Assembly: GCF_003855255.1 (NCBI RefSeq)
Contig: NZ_CP034072.1
Location: forward strand, 3,693,875 to 3,757,874
Source: Mycolicibacterium nivoides
Lineage (GTDB): Bacteria; Actinomycetota; Actinomycetes; Mycobacteriales; Mycobacteriaceae
Direction of reading: 5' to 3'
DNA length: 64,000 nt
Shown here: positions 1 to 6,449 of the stretch, in pieces
How positions within the stretch are numbered: position 1 is the first letter of the stretch
How the letters are laid out: every line of letters starts with the position of its first letter
Made by a program: the position numbers and the translations under genes
Notes under the pieces: generated by a model
What the model saw: only the letters and a program-made list of their open reading frames with translations
What the model was told of the DNA's origin: nothing
Database searches by the model: none

Positions 1-19
1 CTGGGCGAGTGACAAGCAA

Positions 20-41
20 TCTGTCAGGTTCATCGGACAGA
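20..41. promoter_or_regulatory. Third copy of prophage operator (imperfect)
   Basis: The arms TCTGTCA and GGACAGA are separated by 8 nt. This is the arm spacing of the two operators at 384-407 and 452-473, with one mismatch in the left arm. It lies just downstream of the leftward HTH gene, so it would sit in the promoter of the next leftward gene outside the window. The role is inferred. Confidence 0.5.
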
Positions 42-57
42 AGCGGTGTGGCGGCAG

Positions 58-357
58 TCATCCGGCTAGCCGGACAGTTTTGCGCCGCCCGGTCCCGCTA
101 CCCGGCTCCGTGACAATGCGGTTCAACGGGACGCGGAAGTGTCCGGCCATCTTCGCCAGCATCGTCATACTCGGCTCACCGGACCAGTCGTCATCGAACG
201 TGCGGTACACGGTGGAACGCGCTACACCCAGCGTGTTTGCAAGCTCGGTGCGCGTCAGAATGTCGTGGTTATGCAGGAGATTCTGCACGGCGTCGGGAAT
301 CCAGCGAATTGTGTGGGCTGAGGTTTGGGAGGTTGTCGGCGTCACGGTTTGAACCAT
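58..357 (-). CDS. HTH DNA-binding protein, phage Cro/repressor-like
   Basis: This is a small cytoplasmic DNA-binding protein of 99 residues. The segment with LTRTELANTLGVARSTVYR is a typical helix-turn-helix, followed by a helix with MLAKMAGHFRVPLNRIV, as in short XRE/Cro-type phage regulators. A longer reading frame starts with TTG at 405, but that TTG lies inside the perfect operator palindrome at 384-407, so the ATG at 357 is the more likely start. It is divergent from the HTH gene at 483, and the two share a 125-bp control region with two matching operators, which is the layout of a lysogeny switch. Which of the two is the repressor and which is Cro-like cannot be decided from sequence. 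Confidence 0.72.
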   Translation of the reverse strand: MVQTVTPTTSQTSAHTIRWIPDAVQNLLHNHDILTRTELANTLGVARSTVYRTFDDDWSGEPSMTMLAKMAGHFRVPLNRIVTEPGSGTGRRKTVRLAG

Positions 358-383
358 ACACAGTCCGGTCCGATCCGGAAGTG

Positions 384-407
384 TTTTGTCCGACGAATCG
401 GACAAAA
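384..407. promoter_or_regulatory. Prophage operator, perfect 24-bp palindrome
   Basis: TTTTGTCCGA, CGAA, TCGGACAAAA: ten-base arms are exact reverse complements around a 4-nt centre. It shares TTGTCC-N8-GGACAA with the site at 452-473. It lies just upstream of the leftward HTH gene start at 357, where bound protein would block or autoregulate that promoter. Confidence 0.75.
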
Positions 408-445
408 TTACAGCCGTGTAAGACCGTCTTTGCTGGTCAGCCGGG

Positions 446-475
446 TTGACACTTGTCCCGTAAGTCGGACAAGAT
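446..475 (+). promoter_or_regulatory. Rightward promoter with embedded operator
   Basis: A consensus -35 (TTGACA, 446-451) is followed by the palindrome CTTGTCC-N8-GGACAAG (452-473), and a weak -10 (CAAGAT, 470-475) follows. The operator fills the spacer, so a bound repressor would exclude RNA polymerase. Transcription would begin at about the ATG at 483, which suggests a leaderless message. The -10 assignment is tentative. Confidence 0.5.
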
Positions 476-482
476 GATCGGC

Positions 483-863
483 ATGTCGGCCAGAGATGAA
501 GACAATGACCTGATCGTTGTAGTGAGCTACCTGCTTAAACGGCAGGTGCGTATGCAAGAGGCGCTGAGCGCGCTGGGCATGTCCCGTTCCACCTATTACG
601 AGCAGCGGGACAAGGGCGTGCTCAACAGCATTCCCAACCTCATGGCGGTCGCTGAGCACTTCGGCCTAGACAAGGTTGATCTGTTGGTGCGCTTCGGCCA
701 CCTGTCCAAGACGGACCTGATCGACTTTCTAGAGCGGGAGGGTGAAGTCATAGCCGACGTGAGCGATGCGACGTTGGACCCTCCGGTGCTAACGACAGTG
801 AGGAGACGGACCAGAAGCCGACTTAGCCGCCCCCAGGCACGCACCGATATTCCGCCTCTGTAA
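483..863 (+). CDS. HTH protein, candidate immunity repressor
   Basis: This is a DNA-binding protein of 126 residues. Its N-terminal half carries a helix-turn-helix around MQEALSALGMSRSTYYEQ, followed by SIPNLMAVAEHFGLDKVDLL, which resembles the segment after the HTH in the divergent gene. The C-terminal tail is basic (TRSRLSRPQAR). Starts at TTG 453 and ATG 474 are also in frame. ATG 483 was chosen because it lies where transcription from the TTGACA promoter should begin and leaves the operator outside the coding region. Its position between the switch and the integrase fits the immunity repressor of a temperate mycobacteriophage, but that function is inferred. Confidence 0.65.
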   Translation: MSARDEDNDLIVVVSYLLKRQVRMQEALSALGMSRSTYYEQRDKGVLNSIPNLMAVAEHFGLDKVDLLVRFGHLSKTDLIDFLEREGEVIADVSDATLDPPVLTTVRRRTRSRLSRPQARTDIPPL

Positions 864-870
864 TGCGTGT

Positions 871-1001
871 TTTACGGGAGTTTGCCGGGAGGGAAAACGG
901 CCATTGACGGCCGGGTAACAGGGCAGTACATTCCCTGTAACGGCCTGAGCCACAAGCCGTTTCCACCCTCCCAAGGACGTGAGTCCAGGCCCTCCCGTAA
1001 A
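871..1001. other. Large foldable intergenic element in prophage
   Basis: Three nested inverted repeats fill this gap. TTTACGGGAG (871-880) pairs with CTCCCGTAAA (992-1001). GGGAGGGAAAACGGC (887-901) is nearly complementary to 956-972. ACAGGG (918-923) pairs with CCCTGT (933-938). Together they form one long interrupted hairpin of about 131 nt. No ORF is evident inside. It may be a structured RNA, a terminator, or a protein-binding site between the repressor-like gene and the membrane protein. Confidence 0.6.
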
Positions 1002-1012
1002 GGCACGACCCT

Positions 1013-1798
1013 ATGCTCGAACAGTTCCACCTTGCCAATGAACTGACCCCCCTCGTGGACCACGCGCTCATGTGGACTCTCGTAGGCGCAGGAATCGCCA
1101 ACCAGGTATTACGACGACAAACCTGGCGAGTGCGCTGGGAGGTAGGCACAACTGCCAGCGCCGCACTCACGCTAACCGCGCTGATCTTGCTTTCCCCCTG
1201 GCTCGGGGTGCTTAATCCGTTGGCCCCCAACACATTTACGTATAGCTATCTCCCCGCACAGTTCCTCATCGGGCACATCGCCCTAATCTGCGCCCACGCA
1301 GTCTTTTTGAGTGACCTCATTTCACGCATGACGTGGACCCGCCGCTACAAGGTCGCGCGACTCAATGCCCATGTCAGCCTGCCGCTCACGGTGGTCTTAC
1401 CAACAGTCGTCGGACTATGGCTCACCGGCAGTCACGCAGTAATTACGCCGCTCGTGGCCGTGATCTACGTCTGGCTCCTCGCCAATACGTATTGGTTGTT
1501 CTGGTGCATCCGCACGAGCGACCCACGTACCCCGCTAATCGTGAACCTCTACCTGATCGCTACCGGCATCGCGCTCACTGCGCCCGTCCTGTCGACCATC
1601 GGGTTAGCTGAGGGGCGTTGGCCGTGGCGAATCACCGTCGTTGCCGCGATTGTCGGATATGCCACCATGAGCCTTTCGTGGACCCGCAAGCAGCGTCACC
1701 TTAAGGCCCATGTGTGGAAGCGCATCCGCGCCCAGAAGCCGCTTAAGCGCAAGACCCGGAAGGCACCCGCGCCTAAGCAGCTCGACGGCGCAGTCTAA
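1013..1798 (+). CDS. Prophage multi-spanning membrane protein
   Basis: I do not recognise a family. The 261-residue product shows about seven hydrophobic segments (for example around 18-32, 48-65, 82-102, 122-140, 145-163, 175-195 and 206-222). It ends in a strongly basic soluble tail (KRIRAQKPLKRKTRK, about residues 234-252). Its stop overlaps the convergent integrase stop, so it is tightly packed into the lysogeny module. Membrane proteins beside repressor and integrase genes are often expressed from prophages and act in superinfection exclusion or defence, which is a reasonable guess here but not shown. Confidence 0.6.
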   Translation: MLEQFHLANELTPLVDHALMWTLVGAGIANQVLRRQTWRVRWEVGTTASAALTLTALILLSPWLGVLNPLAPNTFTYSYLPAQFLIGHIALICAHAVFLSDLISRMTWTRRYKVARLNAHVSLPLTVVLPTVVGLWLTGSHAVITPLVAVIYVWLLANTYWLFWCIRTSDPRTPLIVNLYLIATGIALTAPVLSTIGLAEGRWPWRITVVAAIVGYATMSLSWTRKQRHLKAHVWKRIRAQKPLKRKTRKAPAPKQLDGAV

Positions 1799-3096
1799 CC
1801 AGGCAGGAGGGCGTCGAAAGCATTGCTGACGGCGCTCTTACCCAGCTCCAAACTGACCCGCTGATACTCCCGCGTCTGCAAGATCGACGTGTGCCCCAAA
1901 ATCTGCTGAATAACCCTAGCGTCGATACCCGACTCTAAGAGCATCGTCGCCGCCGTATTCCGCGCCTCATGCAGCACCACTTGCCGGGGCAACTTCTCAA
2001 TCCCGGCGGCAGCCATCAACATGTTCCACTGCTCGTTGTCGTCCTCTTGGCTTAACGGCCTGCCGTCACGGTGATGCCACACCAGCCCATACGGGTTCGG
2101 GTCGGTATCTAGCCGGGAATGCACCTTAAGCGACTCAGCGAGCAGTGGTGCCATCGGCACAATCCGCTCCCCTGCGTACGTCTTAGGCCGCGTCCAGAAC
2201 AGCGACCGGTGGCAGGGCCGGAACTCAAAGCCGGGCGGCGGAACAAACCTCCGCTCAGGGCAATACCCAACCCGCACCTTGCCGCACGGATACTCACCGT
2301 CCTTAGGCTCCCCGCAGCCATGCTCATACGAAAGCCGCTGCAACTGCCACGAGATATCCAGCACGCCGTTCTTAATGTCGACCCGATCCCACTCCAAACC
2401 GATCAGCTCGGCCTGACGCGCGCCGGTCATGAACGCCGCCGCCCACCGGGACGCGAGCTTAGGTCGCTTCGGGGCGTCCTCGTCGTCCCGCTTAGCCGCC
2501 GTCCGCAGAATGTGGACCGCCGCGTTCTTCTCGAATGCGCCGCGCTGCTGCTTCCGGTGCTTCGGCTTCTTGATCGCATCGCACACGTTGCGCGGAATCA
2601 CGGACTCGTTGACCGCCTGCTTGAGTGCGTTGTTTAGCGCCTGATACGCCTTCTCAGCGTTCCGCGTCGAACCCTTGGCGTCTCCGGCCCCGTCCTGTAG
2701 CGCGGAGAGCGTAGAGCGGACCTGAGCGACCGTCAGCCGGTCCAGCCGGACATGGCCGATATGCGGCTTGAGGTACAGCCGAACAGTGCTCTCGTAACTC
2801 GTGTACGACTTCGGGCGAACCTCACGCTTCTTAACGGTCAGCCAGTAGTCCAGCCACTCGCCCACCGTTCGCACCTTCCCCGGCGTGGTTCCGACCTTCC
2901 CGGCGAGCACGTCGGCGCGCAGTTTATTGAGCTTGGCAGCGGCCACCGCTTTGCTCTTGCTGGCTACTCGCTTCTGCTTCTTTTTGCCGTCAGGACCGGT
3001 CACCCAGACGATGCCGACATGCAGCCCGTTGGCGTCCTCGTACAGCCCTCCATCGCCCTTCGCGCGCCTCTTATTTTTGGCTGGCTCGTCGGCCAT
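1795..3096 (-). CDS. int: Phage-type tyrosine integrase
   Basis: This is a site-specific recombinase of 433 residues. The N-terminal arm-binding region (about 1-65) is rich in lysine, a SAM-like core-binding domain covers about 75-175, and the catalytic domain covers about 195-425. The catalytic set is visible: Arg227 (GARQAEL), His376 and Arg379 (HEARN), His402 (LGH) and nucleophile Tyr411 (REYQR). A lysine lies upstream in the usual beta-hairpin region. A Cys-rich insert (CGEPKDGEYPCG to YCPERR, about 261-281) interrupts the catalytic domain and is seen in some actinophage integrases. The gene faces away from the attachment site at 3241, and its start lies close to tandem arm-type repeats. 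Confidence 0.93.
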   Translation of the reverse strand: MADEPAKNKRRAKGDGGLYEDANGLHVGIVWVTGPDGKKKQKRVASKSKAVAAAKLNKLRADVLAGKVGTTPGKVRTVGEWLDYWLTVKKREVRPKSYTSYESTVRLYLKPHIGHVRLDRLTVAQVRSTLSALQDGAGDAKGSTRNAEKAYQALNNALKQAVNESVIPRNVCDAIKKPKHRKQQRGAFEKNAAVHILRTAAKRDDEDAPKRPKLASRWAAAFMTGARQAELIGLEWDRVDIKNGVLDISWQLQRLSYEHGCGEPKDGEYPCGKVRVGYCPERRFVPPPGFEFRPCHRSLFWTRPKTYAGERIVPMAPLLAESLKVHSRLDTDPNPYGLVWHHRDGRPLSQEDDNEQWNMLMAAAGIEKLPRQVVLHEARNTAATMLLESGIDARVIQQILGHTSILQTREYQRVSLELGKSAVSNAFDALLPG

Positions 3097-3119
3097 GTTT
3101 CGCCCCTCTCGCGGTGCCT

Positions 3120-3145
3120 AGGTATCAACTACAGGTATCAACTAC
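3120..3145. repeat. Tandem 13-bp direct repeats, integrase arm-type sites
   Basis: AGGTATCAACTAC occurs twice back to back (3120-3132 and 3133-3145), between the integrase start and the tRNA remnant. Short direct repeats at this location are the usual arm-binding sites of tyrosine integrases. The function is inferred from position. Confidence 0.7.
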
Positions 3146-3159
3146 GGGTGAGTCATCAT

Positions 3160-3176
3160 GAGTCCTCTAGGGACTC
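3160..3176. repeat. Short inverted repeat near attachment site
   Basis: GAGTCC, 5-nt spacer, GGACTC. A further GAGTC copy begins at 3150. It may bind integrase, excisionase or a regulator of int transcription. Confidence 0.45.
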
Positions 3177-3206
3177 TAAACTCGCCTTAGCTGCATGTTT
3201 GACACC

Positions 3207-3233
3207 ATACACCCACGTGTGCGGGGGGTGTAT
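3207..3233. repeat. Inverted repeat abutting the att core
   Basis: ATACACCC (3207-3214) and GGGTGTAT (3226-3233) are exact complements with an 11-nt loop, ending 7 nt before the tRNA-derived core. It could be a hairpin terminator of the element or a recombination accessory site. Confidence 0.5.
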
Positions 3234-3240
3234 CTACGGG

Positions 3241-3283
3241 CTTTTAATCCGCAGGTCGTAGGTTCGAGCCCTACTGGGGGCAC
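3241..3283 (+). other. Attachment site: 3' half of tRNA-Lys(TTT)
   Basis: Starting at the anticodon loop CTTTTAA (anticodon TTT, 3243-3245), the sequence reads as the 3' half of a tRNA-Lys. It has a 3' anticodon arm TCCGC, a T-arm GTAGG-TTCGAGC-CCTAC and an acceptor strand TGGGGGC plus A. The 5' half is absent: no GCCCCC acceptor strand precedes it, and the 5' anticodon arm does not match. This is the remnant left at one junction when an element integrates in a tRNA gene. The complete tRNA should lie at the other junction, left of the window. Confidence 0.85.
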
Positions 3284-3358
3284 TGGTCAAGGCCGGTACC
3301 TGGAGTTTCCCGTACCCGATCCCCGCCGCACGGCGCATCGGATGCCCACACTCAGCGA

Positions 3359-3394
3359 GACCCAACATCTTCCCGGATGTTGGGTCTTCGCTTT
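3359..3394 (+). terminator. Rho-independent terminator
   Basis: An 11-bp perfect stem (GACCCAACATC / GATGTTGGGTC) with a 6-nt loop is followed by TTCGCTTTT. It probably served the disrupted tRNA-Lys transcript, since it lies 75 bp past the tRNA end. It also insulates the peptide operon from the prophage. Confidence 0.88.
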
Positions 3395-3430
3395 TCGTGC
3401 CCAGATAGCCCCTGTCGCCAAGCCCTTCCC

Positions 3431-3461
3431 CTATCGATCAATAGGCCCTATCATTCGATAG
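3431..3461. promoter_or_regulatory. Tandem TetR-type operator ahead of peptide operon
   Basis: Two 14-bp palindromic sites, CTATCG-AT-CAATAG (3431-3444) and CTATCA-TT-CGATAG (3448-3461), are 17 bp apart centre to centre. Each has one mismatch from CTATCG-NN-CGATAG, which occurs twice in perfect form at 12534-12565. It lies 120 bp before the first gene of the operon, so it probably controls that promoter. Confidence 0.72.
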
Positions 3462-3583
3462 GCTGGTGTGGCTTACGCCACTCCGGAAGCCCACATGGAC
3501 TGCGGTCACACACGACCGATATTGCAGGACCCACGCCGTCGTCGGCGGCGCGTTGGACACTCACGAGAGGAGTTGCGGGTACC

Positions 3584-5194
3584 TTGCGCACCCCTGCCGA
3601 ATCCCCCGACGCCACCCGTGCGTCGTTCACAGGAGCCATCGCGGCCCCGCACACCCTTGCCACCGAGGCGGGCCTGAACGCGTTCCGTGACGGCGGCACG
3701 GCGATCGATGCGGCCATCGCCGCCGCGGCCGTGCTCACAGTGGTCTACCCACACAATGTGGCGCTTGGCAGCGATCTGATCGCCCTGGTGCGTGAGCCCA
3801 ACGGAGAGGTGCACTGCGTCAACTCGTCAGGATGGGCACCGCTCGATACCGATGCGGCAACACTGCGCTCGAGGTTCGGCCGTGCCCTGCCGGCTCGTGA
3901 CGTACATACGGTGACCGTCCCCGGCGGCGTACGCGGGTGGGAAGCTCTCCGCAACCATGGATCTCGGCTCTCCTGGTCCGACACCCTCGCGGCGGCAGAG
4001 GTGGCCGCCGCAGCAGGAGTGCCCCTCGCCCCGTCCGCGGCATGGCATCTACTTCATCCCGAAAACGCCGATCTGCACGGCACAACCGACTTCGACCGGG
4101 TATTCCGCCCCGATGGGCAATGCCGCCGGGCCGGGGATGTCCTGCGGCAACCCGAACTCGCCGCGAGCTTCTCACGCCTGCGCGCCGGGGGCCCTGACGA
4201 GTTCTACGCGGGCGACCTTGCCGCGAGCTCCATCGCCTACCTGCGATCACGCGGATCCCAGCTCGTTTCAGACGACTTCGCGGACTTCCGTCCCGAGATC
4301 ACCGCACCACTGGAGACCACCTTCGGAGACCTCACCGTCCTGACCAGCCCGCCGAACACCCACGGTTTCATCCTGCTGCGCGTCCTTCGAGCGGTGGAGC
4401 AACTGGGTCTCGCCGACCCACTGGGCGCGGACTTCGGCACCGTCATGCGACTGTTCCATCGCGCCAACCGGCTTCGCGATGATTTGCTGGCCGATCCACG
4501 CCAGGCCAGCGTCGACGCCAACGCCCTGGTGGGCGACGACCTCACGTCGTTCGCACCGGTCGGCCACGCCCGCGATTCGGCCCTCGTCCCGAACGGTGAC
4601 ACCGTGGGCGTATCGGCGATGGACAGCGACGGCTATGCGGTGTCGTTGATCCAGAGCGTCTTCTACGCGTTCGGGTCAGGATTGATCGACCCGGAGACCG
4701 GAATCTTGTTCCACAACCGAGGGACGAGCTTCTCGCTCGACGAGCACGCCCCCAACGTGATTGCCCCGCGTAAGCGACCCGCCCACACGTTGATGCCGGC
4801 GATGACGTTGAAGGACGGCTCCGTTCGGCACATCCTGTCCACGATGGGGGGACAAGGCCAGCCGCAGATCCTCGCGCAGATTCTTCTGCACGCCACGCGC
4901 GGCGCTACGGCGCAGTCCGCAGTCGCCGCGCCACGCGGCATCGTCGGGCCGCAATCTGACGGCGCCACAGACGATTTGGTGTCCTTCGAATCAGACTCGT
5001 CATACACCACCCGGGAGGCGCTGGTCGGCAGCGGGCTCTTCCTGCTGGAGGTGCCGCCGAAAACCGAGTCGCTCGGTCAAGCCAACGTCGTCTTCGCGGA
5101 GTCCGACGGCCGTATGTCCGCAGCCTCTGATCCCCGATCAGACGGTTCGGCCGCCGTCGCCCACTACCCGCGCACCATCAGCCCCAACAGCTAG
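3584..5194 (+). CDS. Gamma-glutamyltransferase-family Ntn hydrolase
   Basis: This gamma-glutamyltranspeptidase/cephalosporin-acylase family protein of 536 residues should self-cleave and then hydrolyse or transfer gamma-glutamyl groups. The autoprocessing and catalytic Thr is conserved at residue 340 (NGDT-VGVSAMD). It is followed by the family signatures AVSLIQSVFYAFGSGL and GILFHNRG and the late glycine motif MGGQGQPQ. The N-terminal part shows ATEAGLNAF and GGTAIDAAIAAA, as in the family. No signal peptide is visible, so it probably acts in the cytoplasm, unlike secreted GGTs. The open frame extends upstream, but the earlier ATG lies in a terminator. TTG 3584 follows an AGGAG and gives the family N-terminus. 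It is first gene of the peptide operon. Confidence 0.82.
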   Translation: MRTPAESPDATRASFTGAIAAPHTLATEAGLNAFRDGGTAIDAAIAAAAVLTVVYPHNVALGSDLIALVREPNGEVHCVNSSGWAPLDTDAATLRSRFGRALPARDVHTVTVPGGVRGWEALRNHGSRLSWSDTLAAAEVAAAAGVPLAPSAAWHLLHPENADLHGTTDFDRVFRPDGQCRRAGDVLRQPELAASFSRLRAGGPDEFYAGDLAASSIAYLRSRGSQLVSDDFADFRPEITAPLETTFGDLTVLTSPPNTHGFILLRVLRAVEQLGLADPLGADFGTVMRLFHRANRLRDDLLADPRQASVDANALVGDDLTSFAPVGHARDSALVPNGDTVGVSAMDSDGYAVSLIQSVFYAFGSGLIDPETGILFHNRGTSFSLDEHAPNVIAPRKRPAHTLMPAMTLKDGSVRHILSTMGGQGQPQILAQILLHATRGATAQSAVAAPRGIVGPQSDGATDDLVSFESDSSYTTREALVGSGLFLLEVPPKTESLGQANVVFAESDGRMSAASDPRSDGSAAVAHYPRTISPNS

Positions 5195-5223
5195 CCGCCT
5201 CGAAGCCCAAGGAGCAGGAAAGA

Positions 5224-6420
5224 ATGCAGAGCACAGCAACGACAGCCTCGATCTCCAGCGAGGAGTATGAACGGCGAATTGCCAACCTGCGCACTCAACT
5301 CGCCGCCGATGACATCGACGCCGTCGTCATCTGGGCTCGCGGCGGCGGAACGGTGGAGCGCTTCGCGAACGTTCAGTATCTCTGCGGCCACTACCCGTTC
5401 TTCCCGATCATCCGCGACGTCCCGGGCGCGTGGGCGGATCGCGGGTATGCAGCGCTCGTCGTCACCCACGACAATGCGGTGCTGTGCTCGGATGACCGCT
5501 TCTCCGAGCCCCGTGCGGTGACCGACCACCTCACACTCGACGTCGGCAATGGGGAAACCCTCGGCGATCTGATCGCCAATGTCCTCGCCGGCAAGCGCCG
5601 CCGAGTCGCGGTGTGCGGCACCGACACGATGACCGCACGCCAATTCGGCCACCTGGAGAAGGCCGTCGCGCCCGTCTGCGACGCTGAACTCGTCATCGTC
5701 GACGATCTGGTCGAACGGCTGCGGTCGATCAAATCTCCCGCCGAGATCGCTCTTCTCGAGCACGCCGGACGGATCGCCGACGCGTCGTTTCGGACCGCGC
5801 TCGACGTACTGCGGGCGGGTGCCCGGGAAGCTGATGTCGTCGCGGCTCTCGTCGCCGAGGCGACCCGCAGTGACGCCGTGGTTGCGAACGCCTTCGTCGC
5901 TACGTTCGGCGAAGATACCGACGGCCTCCCTGACGGCGCACCCACCTGGTCGCAGCGCGTGTTGCGGCCAGGTGATCTGTTCACCGTCGACTTCAGTGGC
6001 GCCTACCGCGGGTATTTCTTCGACCTCGCGCGCAGCCGCGTCATCGACCACGCACCCACCGATGCCCAGGCGAGCGCGTTCGCGCTCGCCCAGGACTCTG
6101 TGAACGCCGCCGTTGCCGCGGCAGTTCCTGGCGCCACGGTTTCCGATGTCGCCAAGGCCGCCGACGACCTGCTGCGGGCCCAGGATTACGACTTTGCCGC
6201 GGCAGAGTTCCAGGCCGGCGGCCACGGTCTGGGGCTCGGGTTCGAGGCCCCGTGGATCCGCGCGGGCGACCCTCGACCGATCGAGGTCGGGATGACACTT
6301 GCCTTGGAGCGCTTCGTCATTCGCGAAGGCACCGGCGCAACCTTCGAACGCAACATCGTGGTGACCGAGGACGGCCCCCGCGATTTGCACCCCGTCATCG
6401 ACATCTGGTCCGAAAACTGA
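5224..6420 (+). CDS. M24 family metallopeptidase (Xaa-Pro dipeptidase/creatinase fold)
   Basis: This is a cytoplasmic dinuclear-metal peptidase of 398 residues. An N-terminal creatinase-like domain (about 1-160) precedes a pita-bread catalytic domain (about 170-395). All five metal ligands are present: Asp256 (VDFSG), Asp267 (FFDLAR), His334 (GGHGLG), Glu362 (ALERF) and Glu375 (FERNI). An AAGGAGC-type SD lies shortly before the ATG. The gene follows the gamma-glutamyltransferase-like gene by 29 bp and precedes a peptide importer. It therefore probably completes breakdown of an imported peptide, perhaps one with proline or an amide bond. The exact substrate cannot be read from sequence. Confidence 0.87.
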   Translation: MQSTATTASISSEEYERRIANLRTQLAADDIDAVVIWARGGGTVERFANVQYLCGHYPFFPIIRDVPGAWADRGYAALVVTHDNAVLCSDDRFSEPRAVTDHLTLDVGNGETLGDLIANVLAGKRRRVAVCGTDTMTARQFGHLEKAVAPVCDAELVIVDDLVERLRSIKSPAEIALLEHAGRIADASFRTALDVLRAGAREADVVAALVAEATRSDAVVANAFVATFGEDTDGLPDGAPTWSQRVLRPGDLFTVDFSGAYRGYFFDLARSRVIDHAPTDAQASAFALAQDSVNAAVAAAVPGATVSDVAKAADDLLRAQDYDFAAAEFQAGGHGLGLGFEAPWIRAGDPRPIEVGMTLALERFVIREGTGATFERNIVVTEDGPRDLHPVIDIWSEN

Positions 6421-6449
6421 TCCGTCACCTCGCGACAAGGGAATCGTCC

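Noticed and set aside
3210..3283. A complete tRNA-Lys
   Set aside because: The 5' acceptor strand, D-arm and 5' anticodon arm are not present upstream of the anticodon loop, so only the 3' half is there.
3195..3461. ORF over the att site and terminator
   Set aside because: It runs through the tRNA remnant, terminator and operator and has no protein-like composition.
3377..3583. 69 extra N-terminal codons open in frame with the gamma-glutamyltransferase-like gene
   Set aside because: The ATG lies in the terminator hairpin, and the stretch crosses the tandem operator at 3431-3461. The family N-terminus starts at TTG 3584.
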